NCBI RefSeq assembly: GCF_025770765.1 | Contig: NZ_JANZKY010000003.1 | Span: forward strand, 248,001-312,000 | Direction of reading: 5' to 3' | From: Propionivibrio soli | GTDB taxonomy: Bacteria > Pseudomonadota > Gammaproteobacteria > Burkholderiales > Rhodocyclaceae | Length of the DNA: 64,000 bases | Part shown: one piece after another, positions 17,630 to 28,304 of the stretch | Layout: the number at the start of each line of letters is the position of its first letter | Numbering within the stretch: position 1 is the first letter of the stretch | Position numbers and translations under genes: made by a program | Notes under the pieces: generated by a model | Seen by the model: only the letters and a program-made list of their open reading frames with translations | Database searches by the model: none | Told to the model about the DNA's origin: nothing

Positions 17630-19255
17630 ATGAAAAACCTGTCCATCGCGCACCGGATCATGCTGATCATCGGCGCCTCCATACTCGCCCTGCTCGGGGT
17701 AGGTCTTGTCGGTCTCGATGTCTCGCAGAAGGAGACCGAAAGCATCCACCGCATCAACGACGAAAGCCTGGCCGGCATCGTCCACCTCAGCGAAGCTCGC
17801 CAAGCCTTCATGATGGTGCGCGTCAGCGCATACCCCCATGTCTTGACGACCGATGCGAGCGCGAAGAAGGAGGCCGAGAGCAATATCGAGCGTTGGCGCA
17901 AACTGATCTGGGATAATCTCAGAGAGTATGAGAAGACCATAGTGAACGAGCAGGACAAGCGTTTGCTCGACGCCGATACACGCGATATCTCGGCGTACTT
18001 CGATGTGCTCGACAAACGCCTGCTTCCCAAATCGCGGGCCAACGAACACGATACGGAACGTGATCAGATCCTCGTTGAGCTTGCCACGGTGAGCGCGAAA
18101 GCGCGAGAGACGATCGATGAGCATATCGCCTTCAACCGGAAGACCGCCGACGACGTGGCCGAGGTCGCCAGCGCCACCTCGCAGCGCGGCAAGATGGTGT
18201 CGGTGGTTGCCATTCTGGTGGCCGTGATGGCGATCGGCGCGTTGGGATTCCTGCTCCTCAGCGACATCCGCCGTTCGCTGCGCGAGATACAGGCGATGGC
18301 GACCCGTGTGGAGGCCGATCTGGACTTCACCGTCAGAGTCGACGTGCGTCGATTCGACGAAATCGGCTTGGCGACGGCGGCGCTGAACCGCCTTCTCGAC
18401 AAGTTGCAGCACAGTCTCAAGTCGATCGCGGGCGGCGCTCAGTCGGTCGCGTCGGCGGCCGACCAGCTGGCGACGACGTCGCATCAGGTAGCCACCGCGT
18501 CGAGACAGCAGAGCGAAGCCGCCTCGGATATGGCGGCTACTGTGGAAGAGATGACGGTGAGCGTGAATCACGTTGCCGACCGCGCGCAGGAGGCGAACAC
18601 CATTTCGAGCAAGTCAGGGCAGCTCGCCATTGCGGGCGAGGACATCATCGGGCAGACCGTGGGCGATATCCAGGACATCGCAACGACGGTGAACGAAGCG
18701 GCGCAGTTGATCGGAGCCCTCGAACAGCACAGCCAACAGATCTCGAACGTCGTTGCGGTGATCAAGGAGGTTGCCGATCAGACGAACCTGCTCGCTCTCA
18801 ACGCGGCCATCGAAGCGGCACGTGCCGGGGAACAGGGGCGCGGCTTCGCCGTCGTGGCCGACGAGGTGAGAAAGCTCGCCGAGCGTACGGCAGCGTCCAC
18901 GACCGAGATCGCCGCGACGATCGCTACCATGCATCAACGCGCAGGTGAGGCCGTGAGCAGCATGCAGGCGGTAACGCAGAAGGTTACGGAAGGCGTAAGC
19001 CGGGCCGAGGAAGCCAATCGGGCGATCCGTCAGATCGGCGAGGAAAGCCGCAATGCGGTAGGCATGGTCGAGGAAATCACCGCGGCGATCCGCGAACAAG
19101 GCGCGGCGACGAACAATATTGCCACGCGCGTCGAGCACATCGCGCAGATGTCGGAAGAGAGCAGCGCGGCCGCCGAGAACAGCGCGCAATCCGCCGAGGA
19201 GCTCGACCGGTTGGCGAACGAAATGCAGCAGGTGATCGGCGCTTATCGGCTCTAG
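17630..19255 (+). CDS. Methyl-accepting chemotaxis protein, 4HB-type sensor
   Basis: A 541-residue chemoreceptor. It has TM1 (about 9-29), a helical periplasmic region of the four-helix-bundle type (about 30-185), TM2 ([19 protein letters not shown]), a HAMP domain, and a long coiled-coil signalling domain with the invariant hairpin [40 protein letters not shown]. No C-terminal CheR/CheB-tethering pentapeptide is present. The start at 17630 follows GGGGGAAAA; an earlier in-frame ATG at 17543 would add a non-homologous leader. The ligand is unknown. Confidence 0.92.
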   Translation: MKNLSIAHRIMLIIGASILALLGVGLVGLDVSQKETESIHRINDESLAGIVHLSEARQAFMMVRVSAYPHVLTTDASAKKEAESNIERWRKLIWDNLREYEKTIVNEQDKRLLDADTRDISAYFDVLDKRLLPKSRANEHDTERDQILVELATVSAKARETIDEHIAFNRKTADDVAEVASATSQRGKMVSVVAILVAVMAIGALGFLLLSDIRRSLREIQAMATRVEADLDFTVRVDVRRFDEIGLATAALNRLLDKLQHSLKSIAGGAQSVASAADQLATTSHQVATASRQQSEAASDMAATVEEMTVSVNHVADRAQEANTISSKSGQLAIAGEDIIGQTVGDIQDIATTVNEAAQLIGALEQHSQQISNVVAVIKEVADQTNLLALNAAIEAARAGEQGRGFAVVADEVRKLAERTAASTTEIAATIATMHQRAGEAVSSMQAVTQKVTEGVSRAEEANRAIRQIGEESRNAVGMVEEITAAIREQGAATNNIATRVEHIAQMSEESSAAAENSAQSAEELDRLANEMQQVIGAYRL

Positions 19256-19286
19256 TTCGCGTATCTGCGCCGTCCTGCGAGCAACC

Positions 19287-19323
19287 GGCGAGCATCGTGC
19301 AACACGAACACGGGATGCTCGCC
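19287..19323. terminator. Bidirectional hairpin between chemoreceptor and aceB
   Basis: Arms GGCGAGCATC and GATGCTCGCC are perfect, with an inner CGTG/CACG stem, in the 76-bp gap between convergent genes. No T tract follows either way, so termination strength is uncertain. Confidence 0.55.
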
Positions 19324-19331
19324 TGCGTCTG

Positions 19332-20942
19332 TCACTCCATCGCTTCGTAGAGCGGCAGTGTCAGAAACTCCGGGTAATCCGGAGCGAGGCTCATGGTCTC
19401 GAAGATGCGCGCTGCCTGCTCGTAGGTGTCGGTGGCTTCGCCTTGGGCGCTGACGGTTGCCTTCACTTTGACAAGTTCCTCCGGGATCATCGTGCGCACC
19501 ATGTCCGCCGTCACCTTCCGCGCATCGTCGAGTACGCCCTTGGGAGAAACGACCCATTGCCACACTTGCGAGCGCGAGATCTCGGCGGTGGCGGCGTCTT
19601 CCATCAGATTGTGGATGGGTACGCAGCCGTTGCCCCCAAGCCAGCTCCCCAGGTAGTGGATGCCGACGTTGATGTTGTTGCGCAATCCGGCTTCGGTGAT
19701 CGGCTGCTCGGGCTTGAAGTTCAGGAAGTCCGTCGCCGCGAACGTTTCGTTCCGCTGTTTCTCCCACTGATTCGGCCGATCCCCGAGCACCCTGCGGAAC
19801 TCTTCGGCGGCGATCGCCACGAGACCCGGGTGGGCGATCCAGCCGCCGTCGAAGCCGTCGTTGGCGTCTCTCGCCTTGTCGTGCCGGATTCCGGCGAGCG
19901 CCTTTTCGTTCGCCGCCGGGTCGTTCTTGATCGGGATCAGCGCGCTCATGCCGCCGATCGCGGGAGCGCCGCGGCGGTGGCAGGTCTTGACCAACGCCAG
20001 GGCGTAGCTCCTCATGAACGGCACTTCCATGGTGATCGCGCTACGGTTGGCGAGACAGAACTCGTGGTTCTTCTTGAACTTCTTGATGCAACTGAAGATG
20101 TAGTCCCAGCGTCCCGCGTTGAGGCCGGCCGAATGTTCGCGCAGTTCGTAGAGGATTTCATCCATTTCGAAGGTGGCGAGGATCGTCTCGATCAGGACGG
20201 TGGCCTTGATCGTTCCCCGGGGCAGGCCGACGTATTCCTGCGCCATGACGAACACGTCGTTCCACAGGCGTGCCTCACGATGCGATTCGAGTTTCGGGAG
20301 GTAGTAGAACGGCCCGGCGCCACGCGCGACCTGCTCCTTGGCGTTGTGGAAGAACACGAGGGCGAAGTCGAACAGGCCGCCGGAAACGCGCTCGCCGTCG
20401 ACGGTGACGTGTTTCTCGTCGAGATGCCAGCCGCGTGGGCGAATCTGCAAACAGGCGATCCGGTCGTTGAGGCGGTATTCCTTGCCCTCTTCGTTGGTGA
20501 ACGTCAGTTCGCGGCGGATGGCGCGATAGAGGTTGATTTGCCCCTGCACCAGGTTGTCCCAACGCGGACTGTTCGAATCCTCGAAGTCGGCCATGTACGA
20601 ATCGGCCCCGGAGTTGAAGGCATTGATGACCATCTTGGCCTCGACCGGTCCGGTGATCTCGGTGTGTCGTCGCGCCAGCGCCGGAGGCAACGTCGAGATG
20701 GTCCAGTCGGAGGCCCGGAGCGCCTGAGTTTCCGGAAGGAAGTCGGGCATCTCGCCGGCGTCGATGCGGGCTTGGCGATCGGCGCGCGCCTGCAGCAGTT
20801 CGCGGCGGCGCCCATTGAACGCCCGGTGAAGAGCGGCGACGAACGCCAGCGCGTCGGGGGAAAGGATAGCTTCATACCCGGGCTTGATCGGTGCGTCGAT
20901 TTTGACGCCGGTGGGAAGGGCGAGAGGCGCGGTTCGATTCAT
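19332..20942 (-). CDS. aceB: Malate synthase A
   Basis: A 536-residue glyoxylate-shunt enzyme condensing glyoxylate with acetyl-CoA to malate. SYMADFEDSNSPRW, RPRGWHL, SAGLNAGRWDYIFS and GSWLGGNGCVPIHNLMEDAATAEISR are the isoform-A signatures, and the length matches the A class rather than the 720-residue G class. AAAGGAA is the SD. It lies downstream of aceA and a small gene, but a strong intrinsic terminator sits just before it, so it probably needs read-through or its own promoter. Confidence 0.96.
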   Translation of the reverse strand: MNRTAPLALPTGVKIDAPIKPGYEAILSPDALAFVAALHRAFNGRRRELLQARADRQARIDAGEMPDFLPETQALRASDWTISTLPPALARRHTEITGPVEAKMVINAFNSGADSYMADFEDSNSPRWDNLVQGQINLYRAIRRELTFTNEEGKEYRLNDRIACLQIRPRGWHLDEKHVTVDGERVSGGLFDFALVFFHNAKEQVARGAGPFYYLPKLESHREARLWNDVFVMAQEYVGLPRGTIKATVLIETILATFEMDEILYELREHSAGLNAGRWDYIFSCIKKFKKNHEFCLANRSAITMEVPFMRSYALALVKTCHRRGAPAIGGMSALIPIKNDPAANEKALAGIRHDKARDANDGFDGGWIAHPGLVAIAAEEFRRVLGDRPNQWEKQRNETFAATDFLNFKPEQPITEAGLRNNINVGIHYLGSWLGGNGCVPIHNLMEDAATAEISRSQVWQWVVSPKGVLDDARKVTADMVRTMIPEELVKVKATVSAQGEATDTYEQAARIFETMSLAPDYPEFLTLPLYEAME

Positions 20943-20990
20943 GCGAGGTTCCTTTGGCGGAATGTTGGCGCGATTAGCGCGATTGGCGCA

Positions 20991-21031
20991 ACGAAAAAAC
21001 AGAAGAGCCTCCGAGCGGGAAACTCGGAGGC
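20991..21031 (-). terminator. Intrinsic terminator between the small gene and aceB
   Basis: GCCTCCGAG (21007-21015) and CTCGGAGGC (21023-21031) pair perfectly around a 7-nt loop. On the minus strand they are followed by TCTTCTGTTTTTT. This is one of the best terminators in the window and splits the aceA unit from aceB. Confidence 0.85.
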
Positions 21032-21058
21032 CGGCGAGCGAAATGTCGAGACGGCCGT

Positions 21059-21256
21059 TCAGTCGTCATCCTGCCCCTTGACGGGCTCCCAATAGGGGTC
21101 GCGTGGATCGAAGGGATCGTCCGGTGTGTTCGGCGCGTTCGTTGTGGCGCGCGGTGACGCGCCTTCCCATCGCCGTTCCGATCCGTGGGCGAATGCTGCA
21201 AAAGACCTTGTCTGGCGTCGATCGGTTCCGCTTCTGCGTTCGCTGTACATGTGCAT
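21059..21256 (-). CDS. Small charged protein between aceA and aceB
   Basis: A 65-residue hydrophilic protein with no membrane segment or cysteine. The N terminus contains ERRSGTDRR, an Arg-rich pattern found in many short uncharacterised proteobacterial proteins. The C-terminal half is acidic and proline-rich (DDPFDPRDPYWEPVKG, ending in three Asp). A good SD (AGGAGA) lies 8 nt upstream, and it starts 64 bp after the aceA stop on the same strand, with a terminator after it. So it is very likely a real gene co-transcribed with aceA. I do not recognise a function. Confidence 0.7.
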   Translation of the reverse strand: MHMYSERRSGTDRRQTRSFAAFAHGSERRWEGASPRATTNAPNTPDDPFDPRDPYWEPVKGQDDD

Positions 21257-21320
21257 GGTGATTCTCCTGTCTGGGTGGGGCGTCGTCGGGACGCCCCGGT
21301 GATCTGTTTCGTTGCGATAC

Positions 21321-22652
<1,332 letters not shown>

Positions 22653-22725
22653 GTCGGGGATTCCTTTCAACAGGGGTTTGATCGGGAGGGATCGCGGAGC
22701 TATGCTAGGTCGACAACGTTGCGAA

Positions 22726-22799
22726 TTTCACAAATAGAAATTTCACAATGTTAAGTTGACAGTTCGTGCACCGCGGTTTTTCACAGCCTGTCTTTCACA
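22726..22799. promoter_or_regulatory. Four TTTCACA direct repeats between aceA and its probable regulator
   Basis: TTTCACA occurs at 22726-22732, 22741-22747, 22779-22785 and 22793-22799, all on the plus strand. They form two pairs with 15- and 14-bp periods. The first pair lies in the likely aceA promoter region; the second abuts the SD of the plus-strand regulator. I infer binding sites for that regulator, giving aceA control and autoregulation. Confidence 0.6.
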
Positions 22800-22809
22800 G
22801 GAGGACCCC

Positions 22810-24363
22810 ATGGCGAGCCTCGGCAGAAACAGTCATTTTCTCGGCGCGAAGCTGCGAGCGTTGCGCAAGCAGAACCGGATGACGCTCGAAGAGCTTTCGC
22901 AACGGTGCATTCAGATCGATGCGCCGGCGGCGCCTTCGGTGTCGTACCTGAGCATGATCGAGAGCGGCCGGCGCGTTCCGGCGGAGCAAGTGCTGCAGTT
23001 GCTCGCGAAGGTCTTTCAGCGCAATCCGGCCTGGTTTTTCGACCAGAACGCCGCAATCGCTCCCGTGAAGACCGAGCCGTCCAGCGGTGGCGCGGCTCGC
23101 ATTCCGCTCGAGCCGGCGTTTCTTTTTTCAAAGGAGCTGCTGCAATCGGCGATTCCCGAACTGCTGTCGCAGACGGGTACGTCGGGCCGGCAGTTCGCGC
23201 ATCTCCTGATCCGCTCGTATCAGGAGAGCACGCGCAACGAGTTCCCCGACCTCGAACGGGCCGCCGAGGAGGTCGGCAAGCGCGCCTTTCCGCTCACGGT
23301 GGAGGATGTCATCGCCATGAGCAAGGCGCATGGACTCGAGTTGCGCTGGTTTGAGCGAAAACCGGTGCTTGTACGCAACCAGGGGCGCGAACTGCGCAGC
23401 ATGGTGCGTTCGTTCTACGAAGCGCCTGGCACGGTTTTTCTCAACAAGGCACTGCAGGCGGACCCGGCGCGCCTGAAGTTCGACCTCGCCGCGCACATTG
23501 CGCACAAAGTGCTGCACGGCGGCGACGGGTTGAAGTCCGCGCACGCGACAGGCGGCGAGACCGGCGGCTGCCCCGAGGGCGAGGGCACAGTCCTCGGAAT
23601 GGACCCGAGGGATGTGCTGCACGCCTGGCGCGACTTCGAGTGCAGCTTCTTCGCTGGGGCGTTGCTGTGTCCGAAGCTTCCGTTTCGTCGCCTGCTCACG
23701 CGCGAGCGTTATCGGATCGAGGTGGGGCGCAAACTTGAACTCACGCCGGCCGTCATCATGCGCCGGATGACGAAGGTTTCGCCATATCCCTATTGGCATT
23801 TCTTCGACGCCTATCCGCCCGGCTTCCTACGCGCTGTCTATCGCGGCAACGGCATCCCGCTTCCATGGGGAAACATGACGCAGGTATCTGACCCATGCCC
23901 GAACTGGGCTGTCTTTCGTCTCATCAGCGACAGTAAGGCAGAGGCGGGTTCGCAGCTTTCGGTGCTGCGCAACGATGATCGCTGGTTGCTCTACTGCTGC
24001 CACTCGCTACGTACCAAGGACATGGCGGGTAATCCGCACGTACTCTCGGTGGGTGTCGACCTGGCACCGGCGCTCGAAGCAAACGGTGTCGACGCCGTGG
24101 CGGTCGTCGACCGCATCGCCGAAGAATGCCGGCGACGCGGCGGTTCGGCGAAAGTGCCCAAGGCCGAGGCGGAAGCGATCCGCGCGGTCGCCAACGTGTT
24201 GAACATCGCCTGGGTGGATGAGTCGCTCGCCAACGCGGCGCGCATCATCTGCCCGCGCAACACGCGGTGCGCGCGGCTCGGGCACTGCGCGGGTGGTCAC
24301 CACGGTGGCGCACGCGACATCGCCGACGTGCGGCTGGAGATTCTGGAGTCGGTGAAGGTCTGA
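22810..24363 (+). CDS. XRE-family regulator with DUF3612/ScfR-like domains
   Basis: A 517-residue regulator. The N-terminal XRE helix-turn-helix (about 8-70) is LGAKLRALRKQNRMTLEELSQRC with VSYLSMIESGRR. The middle contains an IrrE/ImmA-like segment (AAHIAHKVLHGGD), apparently without a clean HExxH, followed by a domain shared with short-chain acyl-CoA-responsive regulators (RamB, ScfR, DUF3612). The C terminus has a Cys-rich patch (CPRNTRCARLGHC). Divergence from aceA matches how such proteins control the glyoxylate shunt. The ATG at 22810 follows a GGAGG SD. Confidence 0.85.
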   Translation: MASLGRNSHFLGAKLRALRKQNRMTLEELSQRCIQIDAPAAPSVSYLSMIESGRRVPAEQVLQLLAKVFQRNPAWFFDQNAAIAPVKTEPSSGGAARIPLEPAFLFSKELLQSAIPELLSQTGTSGRQFAHLLIRSYQESTRNEFPDLERAAEEVGKRAFPLTVEDVIAMSKAHGLELRWFERKPVLVRNQGRELRSMVRSFYEAPGTVFLNKALQADPARLKFDLAAHIAHKVLHGGDGLKSAHATGGETGGCPEGEGTVLGMDPRDVLHAWRDFECSFFAGALLCPKLPFRRLLTRERYRIEVGRKLELTPAVIMRRMTKVSPYPYWHFFDAYPPGFLRAVYRGNGIPLPWGNMTQVSDPCPNWAVFRLISDSKAEAGSQLSVLRNDDRWLLYCCHSLRTKDMAGNPHVLSVGVDLAPALEANGVDAVAVVDRIAEECRRRGGSAKVPKAEAEAIRAVANVLNIAWVDESLANAARIICPRNTRCARLGHCAGGHHGGARDIADVRLEILESVKV

Positions 24364-24491
24364 ACGGAAGAGGCAATGGGCGATCGAAGCCATCTCGTCA
24401 CCGGTGCCGGCGCTCGTTGGCCGCCAATGCCAGCGTAAGCGCCGCGCCCATTTGGAATGCAACGCTAGACAGGAATTGAGAGGAGATCGGA

Positions 24492-24785
24492 ATGCACGTC
24501 ACGCTCGTTCATGTTCATGTCAAATCCGGTGATGTCGAGGCCTTCATCGCCGCGTCGCGAGCGAATCACGAAGCGTCGGTACGCGAGAACGGTAACCGTC
24601 GATTCGATCTGCTGCAGTCACCCGAGGACCCGGCTCACTTCATCCTCTACGAGGCTTACGCCACGGCCGAGGACGCGGCAGCACACAAGGAGACGGCGCA
24701 CTACAAGGTCTGGCGCGACACCGTTGCAAACATGATGGCCGAGCCCCGGCGAGGGCAGATGATGCGCGGGCTTTGTCCGGAGTGA
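24492..24785 (+). CDS. Antibiotic-biosynthesis-monooxygenase-fold protein (LsrG/YgiN-like)
   Basis: A 97-residue ferredoxin-like ABM-domain protein. HVHVKSGDVEAFIAASRANHEASVRENGNRRFDLLQ and the FILYEAYATAEDAAAHKETAHYKVW stretch are the typical strand-helix pattern, with the conserved His in AHKETAHY. The family includes quinol monooxygenases and LsrG isomerases; the substrate cannot be told. GAGAGGAGAT provides the SD. It stands alone between the acyl-CoA-type regulator and sodC. Confidence 0.82.
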   Translation: MHVTLVHVHVKSGDVEAFIAASRANHEASVRENGNRRFDLLQSPEDPAHFILYEAYATAEDAAAHKETAHYKVWRDTVANMMAEPRRGQMMRGLCPE

Positions 24786-24964
24786 AATTTCGCCTCTTGT
24801 TGGCTGTGCTGGCAGGTGCCGTCGTAAGCGTTGTGCGCGGCGAGCGGGTAAGACGGCAACGCAATCGGCATTGAACGAATCGGGTTTCCGGCGGTCTCCA
24901 GAGCGCCGGCAAACGGCGACAAGGGGCATCGTGCCCCGTCCTGATTTCATCACCGGAGGCGTTC

Positions 24965-25486
24965 ATGGAACTACGGAATATCCTTTTTGCCGGCGCCGCT
25001 GGCGCCCTGATCTTGACGACGGGTTGCGCCAGTCTGTCCGAGCGGCCGGATGCGACCGCCGCCTTGGCACCGCGCTCGGGCAGCAATGTCACGGGCGAAG
25101 TACGCTTCGCGGAGACACCGCGCGGTTTGAAAATCTGGGCCAATGTGGCCGGCCTGACGCCAGGTGAGCATGGATTCCACGTCCATGAATCGGGAGACTG
25201 CTCGGCACCGGACGCGATGAGCGCTAAAGGACACTTTAATCCCATGAACAAGGCGCACGGGCATCATGAGGCGATGGAGCACCATGCCGGCGATATGCCA
25301 AATCTCGTCGCCAACGCCAATGGCGAAGCCAGCTACTCCATTGAGCTTGTCGGCGTCAGTTTGTCCGGGCCCGCCGGCGTCCTCGGTCGGAGCATCGTAG
25401 TGCATGCCGACCCTGACGACTACCGGTCGCAGCCGGCGGGCAATTCGGGCAAGCGACTCGCCTGCGGAGTAATTGCCGCGCGCTGA
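24965..25486 (+). CDS. sodC: Cu/Zn superoxide dismutase, periplasmic lipoprotein
   Basis: A 173-residue SOD. The signal peptide ends at LTTGC, making Cys21 a likely lipid-modified residue, although Thr at -3 is less usual. Copper ligands are His72, His74, bridging His90 and His147 (VVHADPDDY); zinc ligands probably include His99, a His near 107 and Asp110. Cys79 and Cys167 should form the conserved disulfide. GGAGG SD. The protein would convert superoxide to H2O2 and O2 in the periplasm. Confidence 0.93.
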   Translation: MELRNILFAGAAGALILTTGCASLSERPDATAALAPRSGSNVTGEVRFAETPRGLKIWANVAGLTPGEHGFHVHESGDCSAPDAMSAKGHFNPMNKAHGHHEAMEHHAGDMPNLVANANGEASYSIELVGVSLSGPAGVLGRSIVVHADPDDYRSQPAGNSGKRLACGVIAAR

Positions 25487-26665
25487 GGTCGCGTCAACAC
25501 GCGCGCCGGAGAGCCCGTTGTTCGCTTATTCGGCGCGCTCTTGGCCGCAGTTTCAAACGCTTAACCCAGCAGAAAACCCGCTCCACGGGGCTTGCTGGCG
25601 AAAGGCCGCTTTCTTTGCTTCGGCCGGGGGTAAATCGCAGCCGGCGTGGTATGCCGCTGTTTTCAGTTCTCGCCGAACCTTACCTTCCCATCAGTTCTTT
25701 CGCCGCATCCGACGTTGCATTGCGGCGGTGGAATTGCGCGCACAGTGTCTCAGTGTCAATGCAAGCGAATTGGTCCGCGGCTGAGGAATACTTGGCGCAC
25801 GGCGGGTCAGCCACGGGTTACTTCGAACCGCTGACGATTCGTTCGAGAAATTGCTTCAACACCATTGGGTCGCAATCATTTGCGAGGCGCGCATCGATAA
25901 GCAGCGCATCCCTCGGATAGCCCTCCAGAGGTTCGGTTGCGTTTGCGTTGATCACGTTTGAGCTGTCGCACAGCGAACCGTACGCGACACAATTTCGGGC
26001 GACGAGTGCGGGCAGCACGGTCCCGCCTCTCAACATCGTCTTGCCCTTGTATGCCAAAAGCATTGATCTTACGAAACGCCTGCGGTACGTTTTCATCAGT
26101 ATTAGAGAAATTGATGAAAAGTGAAATTATTTAATAGATGTGTATTCGACAGTCGATTTGAATAAGACTGCGTGCGTCGCTTTACCCTCCAACAACCGGT
26201 CTATGGAATCACGATCGGTATGCCGAAGGAGTGCAACGCATGACTACGTGGACGGCCTTGGCTTTGCCGGTATGCGTCTCCCGGATTCGGGATGGTATGC
26301 GCCGGATCGGAAAGCGTTTGCAGCGATCTCAATGGAAAAAATGTGACGGAAGGCGCCCGGCTTCGCGTCGCCCGTCATTTTTTCGTCCCGTCCCGAAACG
26401 CCCGCGCTGTTCGCGCAGGAGCGAATCCGTTCCCATCTGATACCTCCCTGGTCACCTCGATGCGAAGCGCTGAGCAACGCGCGTACCGGTGACCAAAACT
26501 CTTCGATGACGCTTCGAACGCGAATCGCTGATTAGCGATTCCGCGATCCCGCGCCGTTCCGTTTTCTCCAGTTCGAGAACAACAGCCTGTACCTTGTGTG
26601 TATGCCAAATACATACCATGGGCCGGCTTTCAGCAGCTGTCACAACTACAGGAAGGGGATCGACC
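25487..26665. other. Gene-poor 1.2-kb interval after sodC
   Basis: The longest stretch without a secure gene. It is locally lower in GC (notably 26090-26170). It holds several short frames on both strands without SDs or recognisable domains, apart from the weak candidate at 25818-26096. A TGTAT-n5-ATACA inverted repeat lies at about 26599-26613, shortly before the APC permease. The interval may be decayed DNA plus the permease promoter. Confidence 0.5.
25818..26096 (-). CDS. Doubtful hypothetical protein, 92 residues
   Basis: The frame encodes a basic N terminus (MKTYRRRFVRSMLLAYKGK) and a more acidic C terminus (NDCDPMVLKQFLERIV). Codon choice is not clearly noncoding, but there is no SD, and I recognise no family. 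It could be a remnant or chance frame. Confidence 0.25.
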   Translation of the reverse strand: MKTYRRRFVRSMLLAYKGKTMLRGGTVLPALVARNCVAYGSLCDSSNVINANATEPLEGYPRDALLIDARLANDCDPMVLKQFLERIVSGSK

Positions 26666-28060
26666 ATGGATTTGTTTCACAGAAAAAGCATTGAAGCATT
26701 GCTCAAGGGCACGGAGCGGCATGCGCTGCGAAAGACCCTGGGCTCGCTTGATCTCGTGTTGCTCGGCATCGGCTGCATCATCGGTACGGGCATTTTCGTA
26801 CTCACCGGTGTGGCGGCTGCCCGATACGCGGGACCTGGCGTTACGCTTTCATTCATTCTTTCCGGTCTTGCGTGCGCTTTTGCCGCGATGGCCTACGCGG
26901 AACTGGCCGCGATGATACCCGCGGCAGGTAGCGCCTACACTTTTGCCTATGCCTCGATCGGTCGTATCGGGGCATTCGCCGTCGGTTGGGCGCTGATCTG
27001 CGAGTACACTGTGGGCGCCGCGGCCGTGGCGGCGGGCTGGTCAGGCTACGCGGTCGGGTTGTTGAAGACGATGGGAGTCGATTTGCCGCATGCGTGGACG
27101 GCCGTGCCGGCCGACGGCGGACTGATCAATCTGCCGGCAGTGCTGATCGTCGTCTTTCTCACGTATCTGCTCGTGATCGGCTCCAAGGAAAGCGCTAAGT
27201 TCAACCGCATCCTGGTGTTCATTAAACTGGGTTGCGTCGGCCTTTTCCTGCTTCTCGCCGGCCCTCATGTTTCTCCCGCGAACTGGCAGCCTTTCCTTCC
27301 GTTCGGCTTCTCGGGTGTGGCGACCGGCGCGGCGATCGTCTTCTTCGCCTATATCGGTTTCGACGCCGTATCGACGGCGGCCGAAGAGTGCAAGAATCCG
27401 AACCGCGACATCCCGATCGGGATCGTCGGCTCCTTGGTGATCTGTACCTTGCTGTACATTGCGGTTGCTGCCGTCCTCACCGGCGTCGTCCCTTACTCCT
27501 TGCTGAACAACAGCGAGCCGGTTGCCTTCGCGCTGCGTTCGATCGGCCTGAATTTCGGCAGCGCTCTGGTGGCCGTCGGCGCAATTTGCGGCATCACGAC
27601 GGTACTCCTCGTGATGATGTTCGGCCAGACGCGCGTGGCGCTCGCCATGAGCCGGGACGGCATGATTCCTAAGGCTTTGCTGAAGATCCACCCGGAGTAC
27701 GGTACCCCGGACAAGATCACCATTCTTACCGGCATCATCGTGAGTGTTCTCTCGGGGCTGTTGCCCATCAACGTCATCGCCGAACTCTGCAACATGGGAA
27801 CGCTGTTCGCGTTCTGTATCGTGTCGATCGGCGTGCTGGTGCTGAGAAAGCGGGAGCCTCATGTTGAACGCCCGTTCCGCTGCCCGTGTGTTCACGTCGT
27901 TGCTCCGCTGGGCGTCTTCTTCTGCGGATTCCTGATCTTGCAGCTTCCGGTTAACACGCTTGCCTTCTTCGCGCTCTGGTATGCGTTGGGAATGATTGTG
28001 TACTTCACTTATAGCCGGCATAGCATTCGCCTGGCCGAGGAGGCAGACGCCCGGCGCTGA
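26666..28060 (+). CDS. APC-family amino acid permease (CAT/YfnA-like)
   Basis: A 464-residue inner-membrane transporter with about 12 hydrophobic helices. The N-terminal LLGIGCIIGTGIFVLTGVAA is the APC substrate-site motif of TM1. FFAYIGFDAVSTAAEECKNPNRDIP in TM6 matches the cationic-amino-acid-transporter branch. The start at 26666 (MDLFHRKS) follows GGAAGGGG. It is monocistronic; the substrate, probably an amino acid taken up with protons, cannot be named. Confidence 0.9.
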   Translation: MDLFHRKSIEALLKGTERHALRKTLGSLDLVLLGIGCIIGTGIFVLTGVAAARYAGPGVTLSFILSGLACAFAAMAYAELAAMIPAAGSAYTFAYASIGRIGAFAVGWALICEYTVGAAAVAAGWSGYAVGLLKTMGVDLPHAWTAVPADGGLINLPAVLIVVFLTYLLVIGSKESAKFNRILVFIKLGCVGLFLLLAGPHVSPANWQPFLPFGFSGVATGAAIVFFAYIGFDAVSTAAEECKNPNRDIPIGIVGSLVICTLLYIAVAAVLTGVVPYSLLNNSEPVAFALRSIGLNFGSALVAVGAICGITTVLLVMMFGQTRVALAMSRDGMIPKALLKIHPEYGTPDKITILTGIIVSVLSGLLPINVIAELCNMGTLFAFCIVSIGVLVLRKREPHVERPFRCPCVHVVAPLGVFFCGFLILQLPVNTLAFFALWYALGMIVYFTYSRHSIRLAEEADARR

Positions 28061-28304
28061 AGCACAGGGCGGCCCATCTGTGTATGCGGCGCGACGAACG
28101 GAGAGCTGTTCATCGCGCCGCCACGCAAGGTGACTGCCATGCGAAGACGACGTGCGCCAGACCGCATGGAGCGCATCGCAAACGGCCGATATCCTTGTCG
28201 GTGAAGGGGGCAATTTCATTTTGTCAGGACGCACTAAATGACTTTCTCGAAGTCGAAGCCGATGTCTTTTTGGACGACAGCGCGACAAGCGAGAAAGGAT
28301 TCTC

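Noticed and set aside
19443-21095. 550-codon plus-strand frame across aceB
   Set aside because: It is antisense to an unmistakable malate synthase and shows no family features.
25562-25597. Imperfect hairpin CCAGCA...TGCTGG after sodC
   Set aside because: Stem is interrupted and no T tract follows, so it is not called as a terminator.
26140-26614. Short frames of 68-79 codons in the post-sodC gap
   Set aside because: No SD, no recognisable domain and mutual overlap on both strands, so not called as genes.
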